From Oleiagrimonas sp963821885 (GTDB lineage Bacteria; Pseudomonadota; Gammaproteobacteria; Xanthomonadales; Rhodanobacteraceae): 64,000 nucleotides of DNA. Shown here piece by piece: positions 17,621 to 27,806 of this stretch (position 1 is the first letter of the stretch; the number at the start of each line of letters is the position of its first letter). The notes below the pieces were generated by a model. That model was not told where the DNA came from, made no database searches, and worked only from the letters and a program-made list of their open reading frames with translations. The position numbers and the translations under genes are program-made. The DNA lies in the NCBI GenBank assembly GCA_963821885.1, contig CAWGFN010000001.1:620001-684000 (forward strand), in the 5' to 3' direction.

Positions 17621-17809
17621 GGCCTGTTGCACGGGATGCACTCAAGGTTGCGCACGGGACTAGTGTATGCGGGCACGGGCGTGGAACCCAAGTGCCGCCC
17701 GAAGCACCGGCATGCCGTTCGACCCTCGCGGGAGGGGGCATGGCTCCATTATCATGGCCGCTTGTCCTCGACGCCGGCTGCGGCGTCACCTCAAGGAGTT
17801 GCAATCGAC

Positions 17810-19210
<1,401 letters not shown>

Positions 19211-19221
19211 AACGCCACGTC

Positions 19222-20001
19222 ATGCCGCACCGACGTCTGACATTTATCGCGATCCTGGTCGTCCTCGCCCTGTCGGCCTGCGGCGCGCATGCGCCCAGCC
19301 GCAAGGCACCGGCCGACCCGGATTCGCGCGCGGCCAGGCTGGCCAGGCTGCAGGCGGCCGAACCGTGCTGCACGCGCTTCGACCAATTCGATTTCGAGCG
19401 CGAGCTGCCGGCCCGCCCGAAGCGCTTCAAGGTCCAGGAGGGGCTGCCGGTCGCCGACTTCAATGGCACGCGCAGCTATTTCCTGTCCTTCCGCCTGCCG
19501 ACCCGGCAGTCACTGCCCTACCGCATCGTGCTGAAGTCGGAAATGAACGGCCGCTGGCTGCATCGCAGCTATCTGTTCGCGCCCTCGGTGGTGATCCTCG
19601 ACGGCGCCTACCGGCCGTTGCAGACGCTCGACGTCAAGCAGTGCGAATACATCGGCTGGAGCAGCTCCACCACCGGCGCCCTGGGCAGCATCACCATCGA
19701 CAGCCCGCGGGCCCGTTACCTGGTGGTCTACACTTCCGGCGAGCAGCTCGCCGGCAGCACCTACTGGGAACAGTCGCCAACCGCATTCTCCGCTGACGCG
19801 CCGGTGAAGATGGCCGCCAGTGGCAGTTTCCATATTTCGCACGGACCCAACGGCGCGCTGTACGTCGGCGTGATGACGCCGCGTTATGCACGCGCCTCCG
19901 CCGAGGCCATCTGCGCCAAGCGCGATCCGGCGTCCAGGACCGGCGCCCTGTCGACCCTGCGTTCGCTGATCCTGCATGGCAGCCGCGAGGATGCCCAGTG
20001 A
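19222..20001 (+). CDS. MalM-like periplasmic lipoprotein
   Basis: 259 residues. A lipoprotein signal ends in the lipobox LSAC (Cys near residue 20). The C-terminal half has the pattern of the MalM family of maltose-operon periplasmic proteins (YLFAPSVVILDGAYRPLQTL, then RARYLVVYTSGEQLAG). No maltose genes are nearby, so the name reflects fold resemblance only. It lies 11 bases after asnS, probably in the same transcript, and its stop overlaps the next start by 4 bases. Confidence 0.72.
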   Translation: MPHRRLTFIAILVVLALSACGAHAPSRKAPADPDSRAARLARLQAAEPCCTRFDQFDFERELPARPKRFKVQEGLPVADFNGTRSYFLSFRLPTRQSLPYRIVLKSEMNGRWLHRSYLFAPSVVILDGAYRPLQTLDVKQCEYIGWSSSTTGALGSITIDSPRARYLVVYTSGEQLAGSTYWEQSPTAFSADAPVKMAASGSFHISHGPNGALYVGVMTPRYARASAEAICAKRDPASRTGALSTLRSLILHGSREDAQ

Positions 20002-20333
20002 GCGCGCCGATCCTGCACGCGCTGATGCTGGTCTTGCTGCTGGCCGGCGCCGCCGGCTTTGCCGCGCACCTGTACGCGCAGTGGCGTTTCGCGCGCACGC
20101 TGCGCACGCGCTACCCGGACAAATGGCGCATCCTGGAAGCGCCGGAAGCCCGCCCGGTCTCGCGCTTGCGCATGTGGGCGCGCCTGCAGCGGGTATTGCG
20201 CAGCAAGGTGACCGAACTCTTCGAGGACGCCGAATTGACCCACTGGCACCGTGTCTGGCGCTTCGCCCCCTGGGTGGCATGGCCATGCTGGATCGGGGTG
20301 CTGCTGCTGAAAGCCTTCACCGGCGTGCGTTGA
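19998..20333 (+). CDS. Small membrane protein of unknown function
   Basis: 111 residues. It begins with GTG inside the previous stop (GTGA overlap), so it is translationally coupled to the MalM-like lipoprotein. One N-terminal membrane helix (about 5-27) is followed by a basic cytoplasmic stretch and a second hydrophobic helix near the end (WRFAPWVAWPCWIGVLLL). No recognisable domain. Confidence 0.75.
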   Translation: MSAPILHALMLVLLLAGAAGFAAHLYAQWRFARTLRTRYPDKWRILEAPEARPVSRLRMWARLQRVLRSKVTELFEDAELTHWHRVWRFAPWVAWPCWIGVLLLKAFTGVR

Positions 20334-20378
20334 TTTTCCCGCCGGCGCGAGGCGCTGGCCCCTGGGCAAGGACATCTC

Positions 20379-21170
20379 ATGCAATTGGACCTCACCGGAC
20401 GACACGCGCTGGTCTGCGGCGCCTCCAGGGGCATCGGCCGCGCCACCGCCATCGAGCTGGCCGCGCTGGGCGCCGACGTCACCGTACTGGCGCGCTCCGC
20501 GGACGCGCTGCGCGAGGTGGTGGCCGAGCTGCCCTCGCGGCATCCGGACCAGCGTCTCGCCATGGCGGTCGCCGACATGAGCCGGCACGACGCCCTGGCC
20601 GAGTGCGTGGCCGGCATCGTGGCCGACCGCCCGGCGCATATCCTGGTGCACAACTCCGGCGGTCCGCCGGCCGGCAAGGCCAGCGAGGCCGAGCCGCAAG
20701 CCTTCGCCGACGGTTTCGCGCAGCATGTGCTGGCCGGACAGATCCTGCTGCAGGCGGTACTGCCCGGCATGCGCGCGGCCGGCTACGGCCGCCTGGTCAA
20801 CATCATCTCCACCTCGGTCAAGGAACCGATCCCGAACCTGGGCGTGTCCAACACCGTGCGCGCGGCCGTGGCGGCCTGGGCCAAGACGCTGTCGGGCGAA
20901 CTCGCGGCCGACGGCATCACCGTCAACAACGTGCTGCCGGGATTCACCGAGACCGGTCGCCTGGAAAGCCTGATTGCCGGGCGCGCGAAAGCGCAGGACA
21001 CCAGCATCGAGGCGATCGCCGACGGCCTGCGCGCGCAGGTGCCGGCCGGCCGCTTCGGCCAACCCGGCGAGATCGCCGCGGTCGCGGCCTTCCTGTGCAC
21101 GCCGGCGGCGGCCTACGTCAATGGCGTCAGCATCGCCGTGGACGGCGGCCGCACCCGCAGCCTGTCCTGA
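20379..21170 (+). CDS. Short-chain dehydrogenase/reductase family protein with altered active site
   Basis: 263 residues with a Rossmann fold. The cofactor motif is CGASRGIGRAT near residue 14, the NNAG equivalent reads HNSGG, and the C-terminus shows the usual AYVNGVSIAVDGG. The catalytic Tyr-X3-Lys is missing: the aligned segment reads VSNTVRAAVAAWAKTL, so Tyr is replaced by Ser and Lys by Arg. AAGGA precedes the ATG. The aldehyde dehydrogenase follows on the same strand, so a shared catabolic step is possible, but classical ketoreductase chemistry should not be assumed. Confidence 0.85.
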   Translation: MQLDLTGRHALVCGASRGIGRATAIELAALGADVTVLARSADALREVVAELPSRHPDQRLAMAVADMSRHDALAECVAGIVADRPAHILVHNSGGPPAGKASEAEPQAFADGFAQHVLAGQILLQAVLPGMRAAGYGRLVNIISTSVKEPIPNLGVSNTVRAAVAAWAKTLSGELAADGITVNNVLPGFTETGRLESLIAGRAKAQDTSIEAIADGLRAQVPAGRFGQPGEIAAVAAFLCTPAAAYVNGVSIAVDGGRTRSLS

Positions 21171-21296
21171 AGCCGGGCCCGCCAGCCCTGCCCGTGCTGC
21201 GCCGGTCCAACGCGCCACGCTGGGCGGGCGCCCGATGCACACCTGCCCGGCCCGCCACCGCTGACGCACCGGCCAAAGGCCGCTAAGCTTCGCCCG

Positions 21297-22754
21297 ATGG
21301 ACATGCCCAGCTTCCAGCACCTGATCGACGGCCGCATGGTCGATGCCTCCGGCGGCGGCTGGCGCGACGTGCACGAGCCCGCCACCGGCCGGGCCTACGC
21401 GCGCTGCGCCGACGGCGGCGCCGACGATGTCGAACGCGCCGTGGCCGCCGCGGCCGCGGCGGCGGACGACTGGGGTCGGCGGCCGGCCGGCGAACGCGCC
21501 GCCCTGATGCGTCGCATGGCCGATCTGGTCGAGCAGCGCCTGGATGCCTTCGCCGCCGCCGAATCGCGCGACACCGGCAAGCCGGTCGCGCTGGCGCGCC
21601 AGGTCGACATACCCCGCGCGGTGGCCAACCTGCGCTTCTTCGCCGCGGCGATCGAGACCTGGGGCGGCGAGTCGCATGTCATGCCCGGTCGGGCCGTGAA
21701 CGTCACCCTGCGCCAGCCGCTGGGCGTGGTCGCCTGCATCAGCCCGTGGAACCTGCCGCTGTACCTGTTCACCTGGAAGATCGCCCCGGCCCTGGCCTGC
21801 GGCAATGCGGTGGTGGCCAAGCCGTCGGAGATCACCCCCTGCACGGCCACCATGCTGGCCGAGGTCGCGATCGAGGCCGGCCTGCCGGCCGGCGTGCTCA
21901 ACATCGTGCACGGCGAGGGCCCGGCCGTCGGCGCGCCGCTGGTGGCGCACGCGAAGGTCAAGGCCGTGTCGTTCACGGGCTCCACCCGCACCGGCGCGGC
22001 CATCGCCGCCGCCACCGCGACGCAGTTCAAGAAGGTGTCGCTGGAGATGGGCGGCAAGAACCCGGCCATCGTGTTCGCCGACGCCGAGCTGTCGGATGCC
22101 GACATCGACACCATCGTGCGCTCGGGCTTCGCCAACCAGGGCGAGATCTGCCTGTGCGGTTCGCGCCTGCTGGTGCAACGCGCGGTCTACGACACCTTCC
22201 GCGAGCGCTATCTCGAGCGCGTGCGTGCGCTGCACGTAGGCGATCCACAGGACCCGGCCAGCGATCTCGGCGCGCTGGTGTCGCGAGCGCATTTCGACAA
22301 GGTCATGGCCTGCATCGAGCGTGCGCGCGACGAGGGCGGCACCGTGTTGTGCGGCGGTGGAGCCGTGCAGCTTGAAGGCCGCTGCGCGGACGGCTGGTTC
22401 GTCGCGCCCACCGTGATCGAGGGCTTGCCCGCCACCTGCGCCACCAACCGGGAAGAGATCTTCGGCCCCGTCGTCACGCTGATCCCGTTCGAGGACGAAG
22501 CCGAGGCGCTGGCCATCGCCAACGGTACCGATTACGGCCTGGCCGCCTCGCTGTGGACCCGCGACATCGACCGCGCGCAGCGCATGGCCGCGGCGCTGGA
22601 GTTCGGCATCGTCTGGGTCAACTGCTGGATGCTGCGCGACCTGCGCACGCCGTTCGGCGGCGTCAAGCAATCCGGCCTCGGCCGCGAAGGCGGCCACGAC
22701 GCACTGCGTTTCTTCACGGAACCGAAGAACGTCTGCATCGCTTTCGGATCCTGA
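21297..22754 (+). CDS. Aldehyde dehydrogenase (2-aminomuconate / 2-hydroxymuconate semialdehyde type)
   Basis: 485 residues, NAD-dependent ALDH family. The cofactor region has FTGSTRTGAAI, the general-base Glu lies in VSLEMGGKNP, and the nucleophile Cys lies in NQGEICLCGSR. The PWNLPLYLFTWKIAPAL segment is characteristic of muconic-semialdehyde dehydrogenases. A 2-aminomuconate deaminase-like gene lies 2 kb downstream on the same strand. Together they suggest the lower part of tryptophan (kynurenine / 3-hydroxyanthranilate) breakdown, but other enzymes of that route are not in the window. Confidence 0.9.
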   Translation: MDMPSFQHLIDGRMVDASGGGWRDVHEPATGRAYARCADGGADDVERAVAAAAAAADDWGRRPAGERAALMRRMADLVEQRLDAFAAAESRDTGKPVALARQVDIPRAVANLRFFAAAIETWGGESHVMPGRAVNVTLRQPLGVVACISPWNLPLYLFTWKIAPALACGNAVVAKPSEITPCTATMLAEVAIEAGLPAGVLNIVHGEGPAVGAPLVAHAKVKAVSFTGSTRTGAAIAAATATQFKKVSLEMGGKNPAIVFADAELSDADIDTIVRSGFANQGEICLCGSRLLVQRAVYDTFRERYLERVRALHVGDPQDPASDLGALVSRAHFDKVMACIERARDEGGTVLCGGGAVQLEGRCADGWFVAPTVIEGLPATCATNREEIFGPVVTLIPFEDEAEALAIANGTDYGLAASLWTRDIDRAQRMAAALEFGIVWVNCWMLRDLRTPFGGVKQSGLGREGGHDALRFFTEPKNVCIAFGS

Positions 22755-22805
22755 TCGCTCCGCTGCATGTGACATGCGGCTTGCCAACATCCTGTCGATG
22801 CAAAT

Positions 22806-22826
22806 ATTACAGATGTAATTTATAAT
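22806..22826 (+). promoter_or_regulatory. BlaI/CopY-type palindrome overlapping a consensus -10 box
   Basis: ATTACAGATGTAAT (22806-22819) is a perfect dyad with a TACA-N2-TGTA core, the operator form of the BlaI/MecI/CopY family. It is followed by TATAAT at 22821-22826, so a bound repressor would block the promoter. A good -35 box was not found. The first gene of the coupled trio begins at 22865. Confidence 0.55.
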
Positions 22827-22864
22827 GCCCCACCGCTCGGTCATTTCCCCGCAAGGAGGCTTTG

Positions 22865-24139
22865 ATGCATCAGTTCGTACTGGCCATGCTGTTGGCGGCT
22901 GCGCCACACACAGGCCCCGTGCCACCCCGCGCCCTGATCAAGTCCCACGCCGACCGCATGGCACTGGTCGTGGCGACCATGCAGCAATGCCAGAAACTGC
23001 CCTCGCCACTGGCCTGCCTGCACTATGAGCGCAACGTCTACGCGCTCGCCAATGCCACGCAACGCAGCGGCCTGGGCCAGATTCTTGCGCCGCAGGCAAG
23101 CTTCCTCGGTCGCTACCGGGACGCGGCCCGCTACGATCCGCTCACTCATGTACATACGACTGAACGCGGCACCACGCGGCTGCCACCATCCACCGACCAT
23201 GCCGTAGATGCTGTACAGGCCATCGCCAGGCTGGCGCACAAACGCCAGCTGGTGATGATCAACGAATTCCACATGGACGCCTCCACCCGCGCGCTCACCA
23301 TTGCCCTCCTCCCGCGACTGTACGCGCAGGGTTTTCGCTACCTGGCGGTGGAGGCACTGTCCGGCAAGGATCCGGGGCTGCAGAAGCGCGGCTATGCCAT
23401 CAAGGGCACCGGCTACTACACGCGTGAACCCCTGCTCGCCGAGATGCTGGCGCGGGCGGTGCGTCTGGGTTACACCCTCGTACCCTACGATGTGCACGCA
23501 GCCACGCAGCAGCAGCGCGAGGATGCACAGGCCCGCAACATCTACCGGAAGATATTCAAGCACCATCCCCATGCACGCGTGCTGGTACATGCCGGCATCG
23601 CGCACATCGGCGAACAGCCCGGCGGGTTTCCCGGCAAGGTGCAGCCCATGGCCATGCGCCTGGGCGCACTGACCGGCATCGACCCGTTGACCATCGACCA
23701 GACCACGTTGCGGGCCCATACGGATTCACCGCTCCGACGCGCACTCGCGACGCGCTACCGGCCGTCGCGGCCTGCCGTGATCGAGGATGCCCGCGGGCGC
23801 CCCTGGAGCGCGTATCCGGGGCGCTACGACATCACTGTCCTGATGCCTGACTCGACCCGTGACTCGAAGCGGCCACGCTGGCTCGGCCTGTACGGCTCAC
23901 GGCGTCCCGTGACCGTCCGCGCTGCCTGGTGCAAGGGCCACTTTCCATGCGAGATTCTTGCCCGGCCGGCGTCACGCATGAATGATGCCGTGCCATCCGA
24001 TTGCTACGCTTTGTTTGGCAAGACATCCCGCGTGTCGCTGTACCTGTCCCCGGGACGTTACCGGGTCATGGCATACGACTCGGACGGGCGTACACTGTCC
24101 AGCCGTCTTCTCACCGTTTCAGGAGAACATCACCCGTGA
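22865..24139 (+). CDS. Secreted EreA/ChaN-like (TIKI superfamily-like) protein
   Basis: 424 residues. A short, weak N-terminal hydrophobic stretch (MHQFVLAMLLAAAPHTG) suggests export. The central part (about 105-260) has the pattern of the EreA/ChaN/TraB fold: LVMINEFHMDASTRALTIALLPRL, YLAVEALS, and late HAGIAHIGEQPGG, with repeated Glu-His pairs that could bind metal. The C-terminal 130 residues are unassigned. AAGGAGG at 22853-22859 supports the ATG at 22865. It overlaps the carbonic anhydrase start by 4 bases, and a BlaI-like palindrome with a TATAAT box lies upstream. Function unknown. Confidence 0.68.
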   Translation: MHQFVLAMLLAAAPHTGPVPPRALIKSHADRMALVVATMQQCQKLPSPLACLHYERNVYALANATQRSGLGQILAPQASFLGRYRDAARYDPLTHVHTTERGTTRLPPSTDHAVDAVQAIARLAHKRQLVMINEFHMDASTRALTIALLPRLYAQGFRYLAVEALSGKDPGLQKRGYAIKGTGYYTREPLLAEMLARAVRLGYTLVPYDVHAATQQQREDAQARNIYRKIFKHHPHARVLVHAGIAHIGEQPGGFPGKVQPMAMRLGALTGIDPLTIDQTTLRAHTDSPLRRALATRYRPSRPAVIEDARGRPWSAYPGRYDITVLMPDSTRDSKRPRWLGLYGSRRPVTVRAAWCKGHFPCEILARPASRMNDAVPSDCYALFGKTSRVSLYLSPGRYRVMAYDSDGRTLSSRLLTVSGEHHP

Positions 24140-24807
24140 GTCGCATCCAGGAACTGCTCGCCACCAACAAGCAATGGGCCGAACGCATCCAGGCCGAGGA
24201 TCCGCATTTCTTCGAACAGCTTTCGCAGCAGCAGGCACCGAAATTCCTGTGGGTCGGCTGTTCGGACTCGCGCGTGCCGGCGACACAGATCGTCGACCTG
24301 CCGCCCGGCGAGATCTTCGTCCACCGCAACGTCGCCAACGTGGTGGTGCATACCGACCTCAACGCGCTGTCGGTGATCCAGTTCGCCGTCGAGGTGCTCA
24401 AGGTCGAGCACGTGCTGGTGGTCGGCCACTACGGCTGCGGCGGCGTGGCCGCGGTGCTGAAGAAGCAGCGCCTGGGCCTGATCGACAACTGGCTGCGGCA
24501 TGTCGAGGACGTCGCCAACCAGCATGTGCATGCCCTGGGCGATGCACTCAGTTTCCAGCAGCGTCACGACCGGCTGTGCGAGCTCAATGCCATCGAGCAG
24601 GCCATGCACGTGTGTGCCACCACCATCGTGCAGGAAGCCTGGCAGCGCGGCCAGCCGCTGCGCGTGCATGCGTGGGTCTACGGCCTGTCGGACGGCCGCA
24701 TCAACGACCTGGGCCTGGACGTGCGTGACCTGAATACCATGCAGGACGCCTACCGCAAGGCCCTCGACACCCTGGCCGGCAAGTGGGCCCGGGAAGACGC
24801 CGCATGA
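24136..24807 (+). CDS. Beta-class carbonic anhydrase
   Basis: Zinc enzyme interconverting carbon dioxide and bicarbonate; 223 residues. Zinc ligands Cys42, His98 and Cys101 are visible (VGCSDSR, VGHYGCGG) along with the Asp44-Arg46 dyad. It starts with GTG at 24136, preceded by AGGAG at 24121-24125. The start overlaps the preceding stop (GTGA) and its own stop overlaps the next start (ATGA), so it is the middle gene of a translationally coupled trio. No signal peptide, so cytoplasmic. Confidence 0.96.
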   Translation: MSRIQELLATNKQWAERIQAEDPHFFEQLSQQQAPKFLWVGCSDSRVPATQIVDLPPGEIFVHRNVANVVVHTDLNALSVIQFAVEVLKVEHVLVVGHYGCGGVAAVLKKQRLGLIDNWLRHVEDVANQHVHALGDALSFQQRHDRLCELNAIEQAMHVCATTIVQEAWQRGQPLRVHAWVYGLSDGRINDLGLDVRDLNTMQDAYRKALDTLAGKWAREDAA

Positions 24808-25223
24808 GCGATCCCATCCGCACCGATCAGGCGCCGCCGCCGGTCGGCGCCTACCCGCATGCGCGGCGCGTCGGCGACCTGCTGTTCCTGTCCGGCGTCG
24901 GTCCGCGCCTGCCCGACGGCAGCGGCATCCCGGGCAACGCCTACGATGCCGACGGCAAGCTGGTCGCCTACGACATCGACGCGCAGTGCCGGCAGGTGTT
25001 CGCCAACGTGCGCGCGGTGCTGGAAGCCAGCGGCGCGCGCTGGGAGGACCTGGTCGACGTGACCGTGTTCCTGACCGACATGGAACGCGACTTCGCCGCC
25101 TACAACGCGCTGTATGCCGAATACTTCGAGGGCGTGGATGCCTGCCGCACCACGCTGGGCATCGATGCGCTGCCGACGCCGATCGCCATCGAGCTCAAGT
25201 GCATCGCCGCGCCGAAGCGATGA
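24804..25223 (+). CDS. RidA family protein, 2-aminomuconate deaminase-like
   Basis: 139 residues of the RidA (YjgF/YER057c/UK114) family. The opening APPPVGAYPHARRVGDLLFLSGVGPR and the longer length fit the 2-aminomuconate deaminase branch rather than generic RidA. The conserved Arg of the family lies in ACRTTLGIDALP. It overlaps the carbonic anhydrase by 4 bases. With the upstream muconic-semialdehyde dehydrogenase-like gene it points to 3-hydroxyanthranilate breakdown, but this is context, not proof. Confidence 0.87.
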   Translation: MSDPIRTDQAPPPVGAYPHARRVGDLLFLSGVGPRLPDGSGIPGNAYDADGKLVAYDIDAQCRQVFANVRAVLEASGARWEDLVDVTVFLTDMERDFAAYNALYAEYFEGVDACRTTLGIDALPTPIAIELKCIAAPKR

Positions 25224-25313
25224 GCCCGGTTCGCCCCTGAACCGCACCATCGGCGCAGGGCGTGCACGTTCGCCTTCGACGCCGAACGGTCGGCGCGCCG
25301 GTTTCAGATCCCC

Positions 25314-25417
25314 GTAGCCCGGATAAGCAAAGCGCATCCGGGGACAGGCACATCCGGGAAAGTACGCTTGGCAAGGCAACCCATCCCGGATGCGCCCTGC
25401 GGGCTTATCCGGGCTAC
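25314..25417. repeat. Pair of GTAG-headed REP-like elements in opposite orientation
   Basis: The left element (25314-25343) starts GTAGCCCGGATAAGC and ends in ATCCGGGG. The right element (25385-25417) is its inverse, ending in TTATCCGGGCTAC. The unit is the same family as at 16661 and 16934. The right-hand GTAG supplies the TAG stop codon of the leftward hutG gene. Confidence 0.82.
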
Positions 25418-26223
25418 GGGTGACGCGCGGCGCCCTGCCCGCCGATGGCGCCCAGGCAGGCCTCCAGCAGGCGGCGGATCAGCGGCTGCACCTTCGCTGC
25501 GCGGTCGGGCAGGTACTGGAAGCTGTCCTCGTCCATGTAGTTGAGCTGCGCCAGCTCCAGCTGCACCGCATCGACACCGTTGCCGGGATCGCCGTAGTGG
25601 CGGGTGATGTAGCCGCCCTTGAAACGCGCGTCCACCACCTGGCTGTAGTCGTCCTGCGCGCCCAGCACGGCGGCCAGGCGTTGGCGCAGCCCCGCGTCGC
25701 AGCTGGCGCCGCCGTCGGTGCCCAGGTTGAAGTCCGGCAGGCGGCCCTCGAACAGCATCGGCACCACCGCGCGGATCGAATGCCCTTCCCACAGCACCAC
25801 GCGGCCATGCGCGTCGCGCAGGCGCTCGATTTCCCCGCGCAGCGCGCGGTGATAGGGCGTCCAGTACGTCTCCACGCGCGCCGCGATCTCGGCGGCATCC
25901 GGCGCCGCGCCGTCGCGGTAGATCGGCGCGCCGTCGAACATCACCGTGGGCACCAGTCCGGTCTCGCTGCGCCCCGGATACAGGGCGTGGCCGTCCGACG
26001 GACGGTTGAGGTCCACCACGTAGCGCGAGTGCTGCGGCCGGAGGATGCTCGCGCCAAGTTCGCGGGCGAAGTCATAGAGCCGGCCGACGTGCCAGTCGGT
26101 ATCGGGCGAGCGCCGCGCCGCGTCGGTCATGCGCGCGGCGATGGCGTCGGGAATGGCGCTGCCGTCGTGCGGCAGGCTGATCAGCAGCGGCGCGTCGCCG
26201 CGATGCAGGGTGAACATGGACAT
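25414..26223 (-). CDS. hutG: N-formylglutamate deformylase
   Basis: 269 residues of the N-formylglutamate amidohydrolase family, final step of one histidine breakdown route. Family motifs are the opening ISLPHDGSAIP, DTDWHVGRLYDFARELGA, SRYVVDLNRPSDG, EGHSIR and FNLGTDGGASCD. The TAG stop is the GTAG head of an inverted REP-like element, so the last residues (about RHP) may come from that insertion. No other hut genes are present in the window; the neighbour is a D-amino-acid dehydrogenase-like gene on the same strand. Confidence 0.9.
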   Translation of the reverse strand: MSMFTLHRGDAPLLISLPHDGSAIPDAIAARMTDAARRSPDTDWHVGRLYDFARELGASILRPQHSRYVVDLNRPSDGHALYPGRSETGLVPTVMFDGAPIYRDGAAPDAAEIAARVETYWTPYHRALRGEIERLRDAHGRVVLWEGHSIRAVVPMLFEGRLPDFNLGTDGGASCDAGLRQRLAAVLGAQDDYSQVVDARFKGGYITRHYGDPGNGVDAVQLELAQLNYMDEDSFQYLPDRAAKVQPLIRRLLEACLGAIGGQGAARHP

Positions 26224-26232
26224 GCGTCCATT

Positions 26233-26249
26233 GTAGCCGGCCCGGCTAC
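26233..26249. other. Short GTAG palindrome between hutG and the FAD dehydrogenase gene
   Basis: GTAGCCGGCCCGGCTAC is a perfect 17-base dyad with GTAG ends. The TAG stop of the leftward FAD dehydrogenase gene is part of it. It could be a minimal REP-like hairpin that stabilises or terminates the transcript. Confidence 0.5.
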
Positions 26250-27502
26250 AGGCCGAATCGGCGCGGCGAGAACGGTTCGATGTCGACGTCGCTGGCGCCC
26301 GCGCCGCAGATCGCGGCGACGATTTCGGCGGTGCCCGCCGCCATGCTCATGCCGAGCATGCCGTGGGCGGTGGCGAACACCAGGTTCGACCAGCGGCGAC
26401 CTTCGCCGATGATCGGCAGCTGGTCCACGCTCATGGGTCGCCAGCCCCACCACATCTCGTTCATGCGCGGCCCCTCCGGCTGGCGCAGATAGCGCGCGGC
26501 GGCGAGCCGGATGAGACCCAGTCGGCGGTCATCCAGGCGATCGTCGAAACCGGCGAACTCCATGGCGCCACTGAGCCTCAGGCCCGAGCCCCAACTGGCC
26601 ACGCACACGCCATCGTCGGGCAGGATCAGGGGTCGCGACGGCGCCAGCTCCGGCCGCGTCCAGGTCAGCGAGTAGCCCTTGCCCGGCTGCATCGGCAGGC
26701 GCAGGCCCAGCATGCGCGCAAACTGCGGCGACCACGCCCCCAGCGCCATGACCATGCGATCGCCGTAGTACACGCCGCGATGCGTGCGCACGGCCTGGAT
26801 GGTGCGTCCCTCGGTGTGCACCCGCTCGATGCGCGCGCTCTCCTCGATCACGCCGCCGAGCTCGCGCACGCGCCGGGCCAGCTCGGCCGTGAAGGCCTCC
26901 GGGCGCAGGTGCGCGTCGTCGGGATGGAAATAGCCGCCGGCCATGCCGGGCTTGAGCGCGGGCTCCATGGACTGCAGTTGCTGGTCATTGCGGAACTTGG
27001 CATCGATGCCCAGGCGATGCAGCCACATGGCATGGGCCTCGGCATCACGCAGGGACTCCGGGTCGCGGTAGACGTACAGGCTGCCACGCGCGGCGTACTC
27101 GCAATCGAGCGCCTGTTCGCGCACCCAGCCACGGGTCAGTTCCGACGAACGCATCAGCAGCGCCGCGCGGGCCCGTGCAGCGCGTTCGGCGCGAGCTTCG
27201 CCCCCCTGTCGCGCCAGCCGTGCCAACCACAGGAAGCGCCCCGGATCCATGCCCGCCCGGATGCTGATCGGCGCGTCGCGACGACGCATCTGCAGCAACG
27301 CCTTGCGCACCGCGCCGGGCGTGAGCAGGGGGATCGCGTGGCTGGGCGTCAGGGTGCCGCAATTGCCGTGCGAGGCGCCGCTGCCCGCACGCCCCTGCTC
27401 GACCACGCGCACGGTGGCGCCGTGGCGAAGCAAGTGCAGCGCGCAAGCCAGTCCGACCACGCCGCCGCCCAGAACCAGCACATCGCTACGTTGCTCCGTC
27501 AT
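26246..27502 (-). CDS. FAD-dependent D-amino-acid dehydrogenase-like oxidoreductase
   Basis: 418 residues of the DAO/DadA family. The N-terminal dinucleotide fold is VLVLGGGVVGLACALHLL, followed by GSGASHGNCGTLTPSHA as in DadA. The C-terminal FAD-contact region is WWGWRPMSVDQLPIIGE, then TAHGMLGMSMAAGTA. Such enzymes oxidise D-amino acids or D-hydroxyproline and pass electrons to the respiratory chain. No signal peptide. The substrate is uncertain; association with hutG points to amino-acid catabolism. Confidence 0.87.
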   Translation of the reverse strand: MTEQRSDVLVLGGGVVGLACALHLLRHGATVRVVEQGRAGSGASHGNCGTLTPSHAIPLLTPGAVRKALLQMRRRDAPISIRAGMDPGRFLWLARLARQGGEARAERAARARAALLMRSSELTRGWVREQALDCEYAARGSLYVYRDPESLRDAEAHAMWLHRLGIDAKFRNDQQLQSMEPALKPGMAGGYFHPDDAHLRPEAFTAELARRVRELGGVIEESARIERVHTEGRTIQAVRTHRGVYYGDRMVMALGAWSPQFARMLGLRLPMQPGKGYSLTWTRPELAPSRPLILPDDGVCVASWGSGLRLSGAMEFAGFDDRLDDRRLGLIRLAAARYLRQPEGPRMNEMWWGWRPMSVDQLPIIGEGRRWSNLVFATAHGMLGMSMAAGTAEIVAAICGAGASDVDIEPFSPRRFGL

Positions 27503-27806
27503 GGGTCCATTCTACGCATGCAACCCCGTGTCCATGCACGCATCCTCGCGCACATCCGGACACGTTCCCCGCGAATCTGCATCGCCATGCCCGCAGGTCG
27601 ATGCCATGGCCAGGCCAACCAGGAGCCCGGCGGGCACCTCCCATGCCAGGGACGTCGCGCCAGCGAGCGCCGTTCCCCGGGCTGGCGAACTGGCGAACTG
27701 GCGATCTGCGCTGGGCGATTGCACACTTTCGGCAAGCTCCACGATGAGCAAGGCCATTGGCACCGATCATGCATGACTGACCGTGAACTCGACGGAACCC
27801 TACGCC
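27503..27806. other. 304-base gap without a convincing gene
   Basis: The gap between the divergent FAD dehydrogenase and the next rightward gene holds no frame with coding character. A short direct repeat (CTGGCGAACTGGCGAACTGGCGA) lies near 27682. It presumably carries both promoters, but no boxes were clear. Confidence 0.5.
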
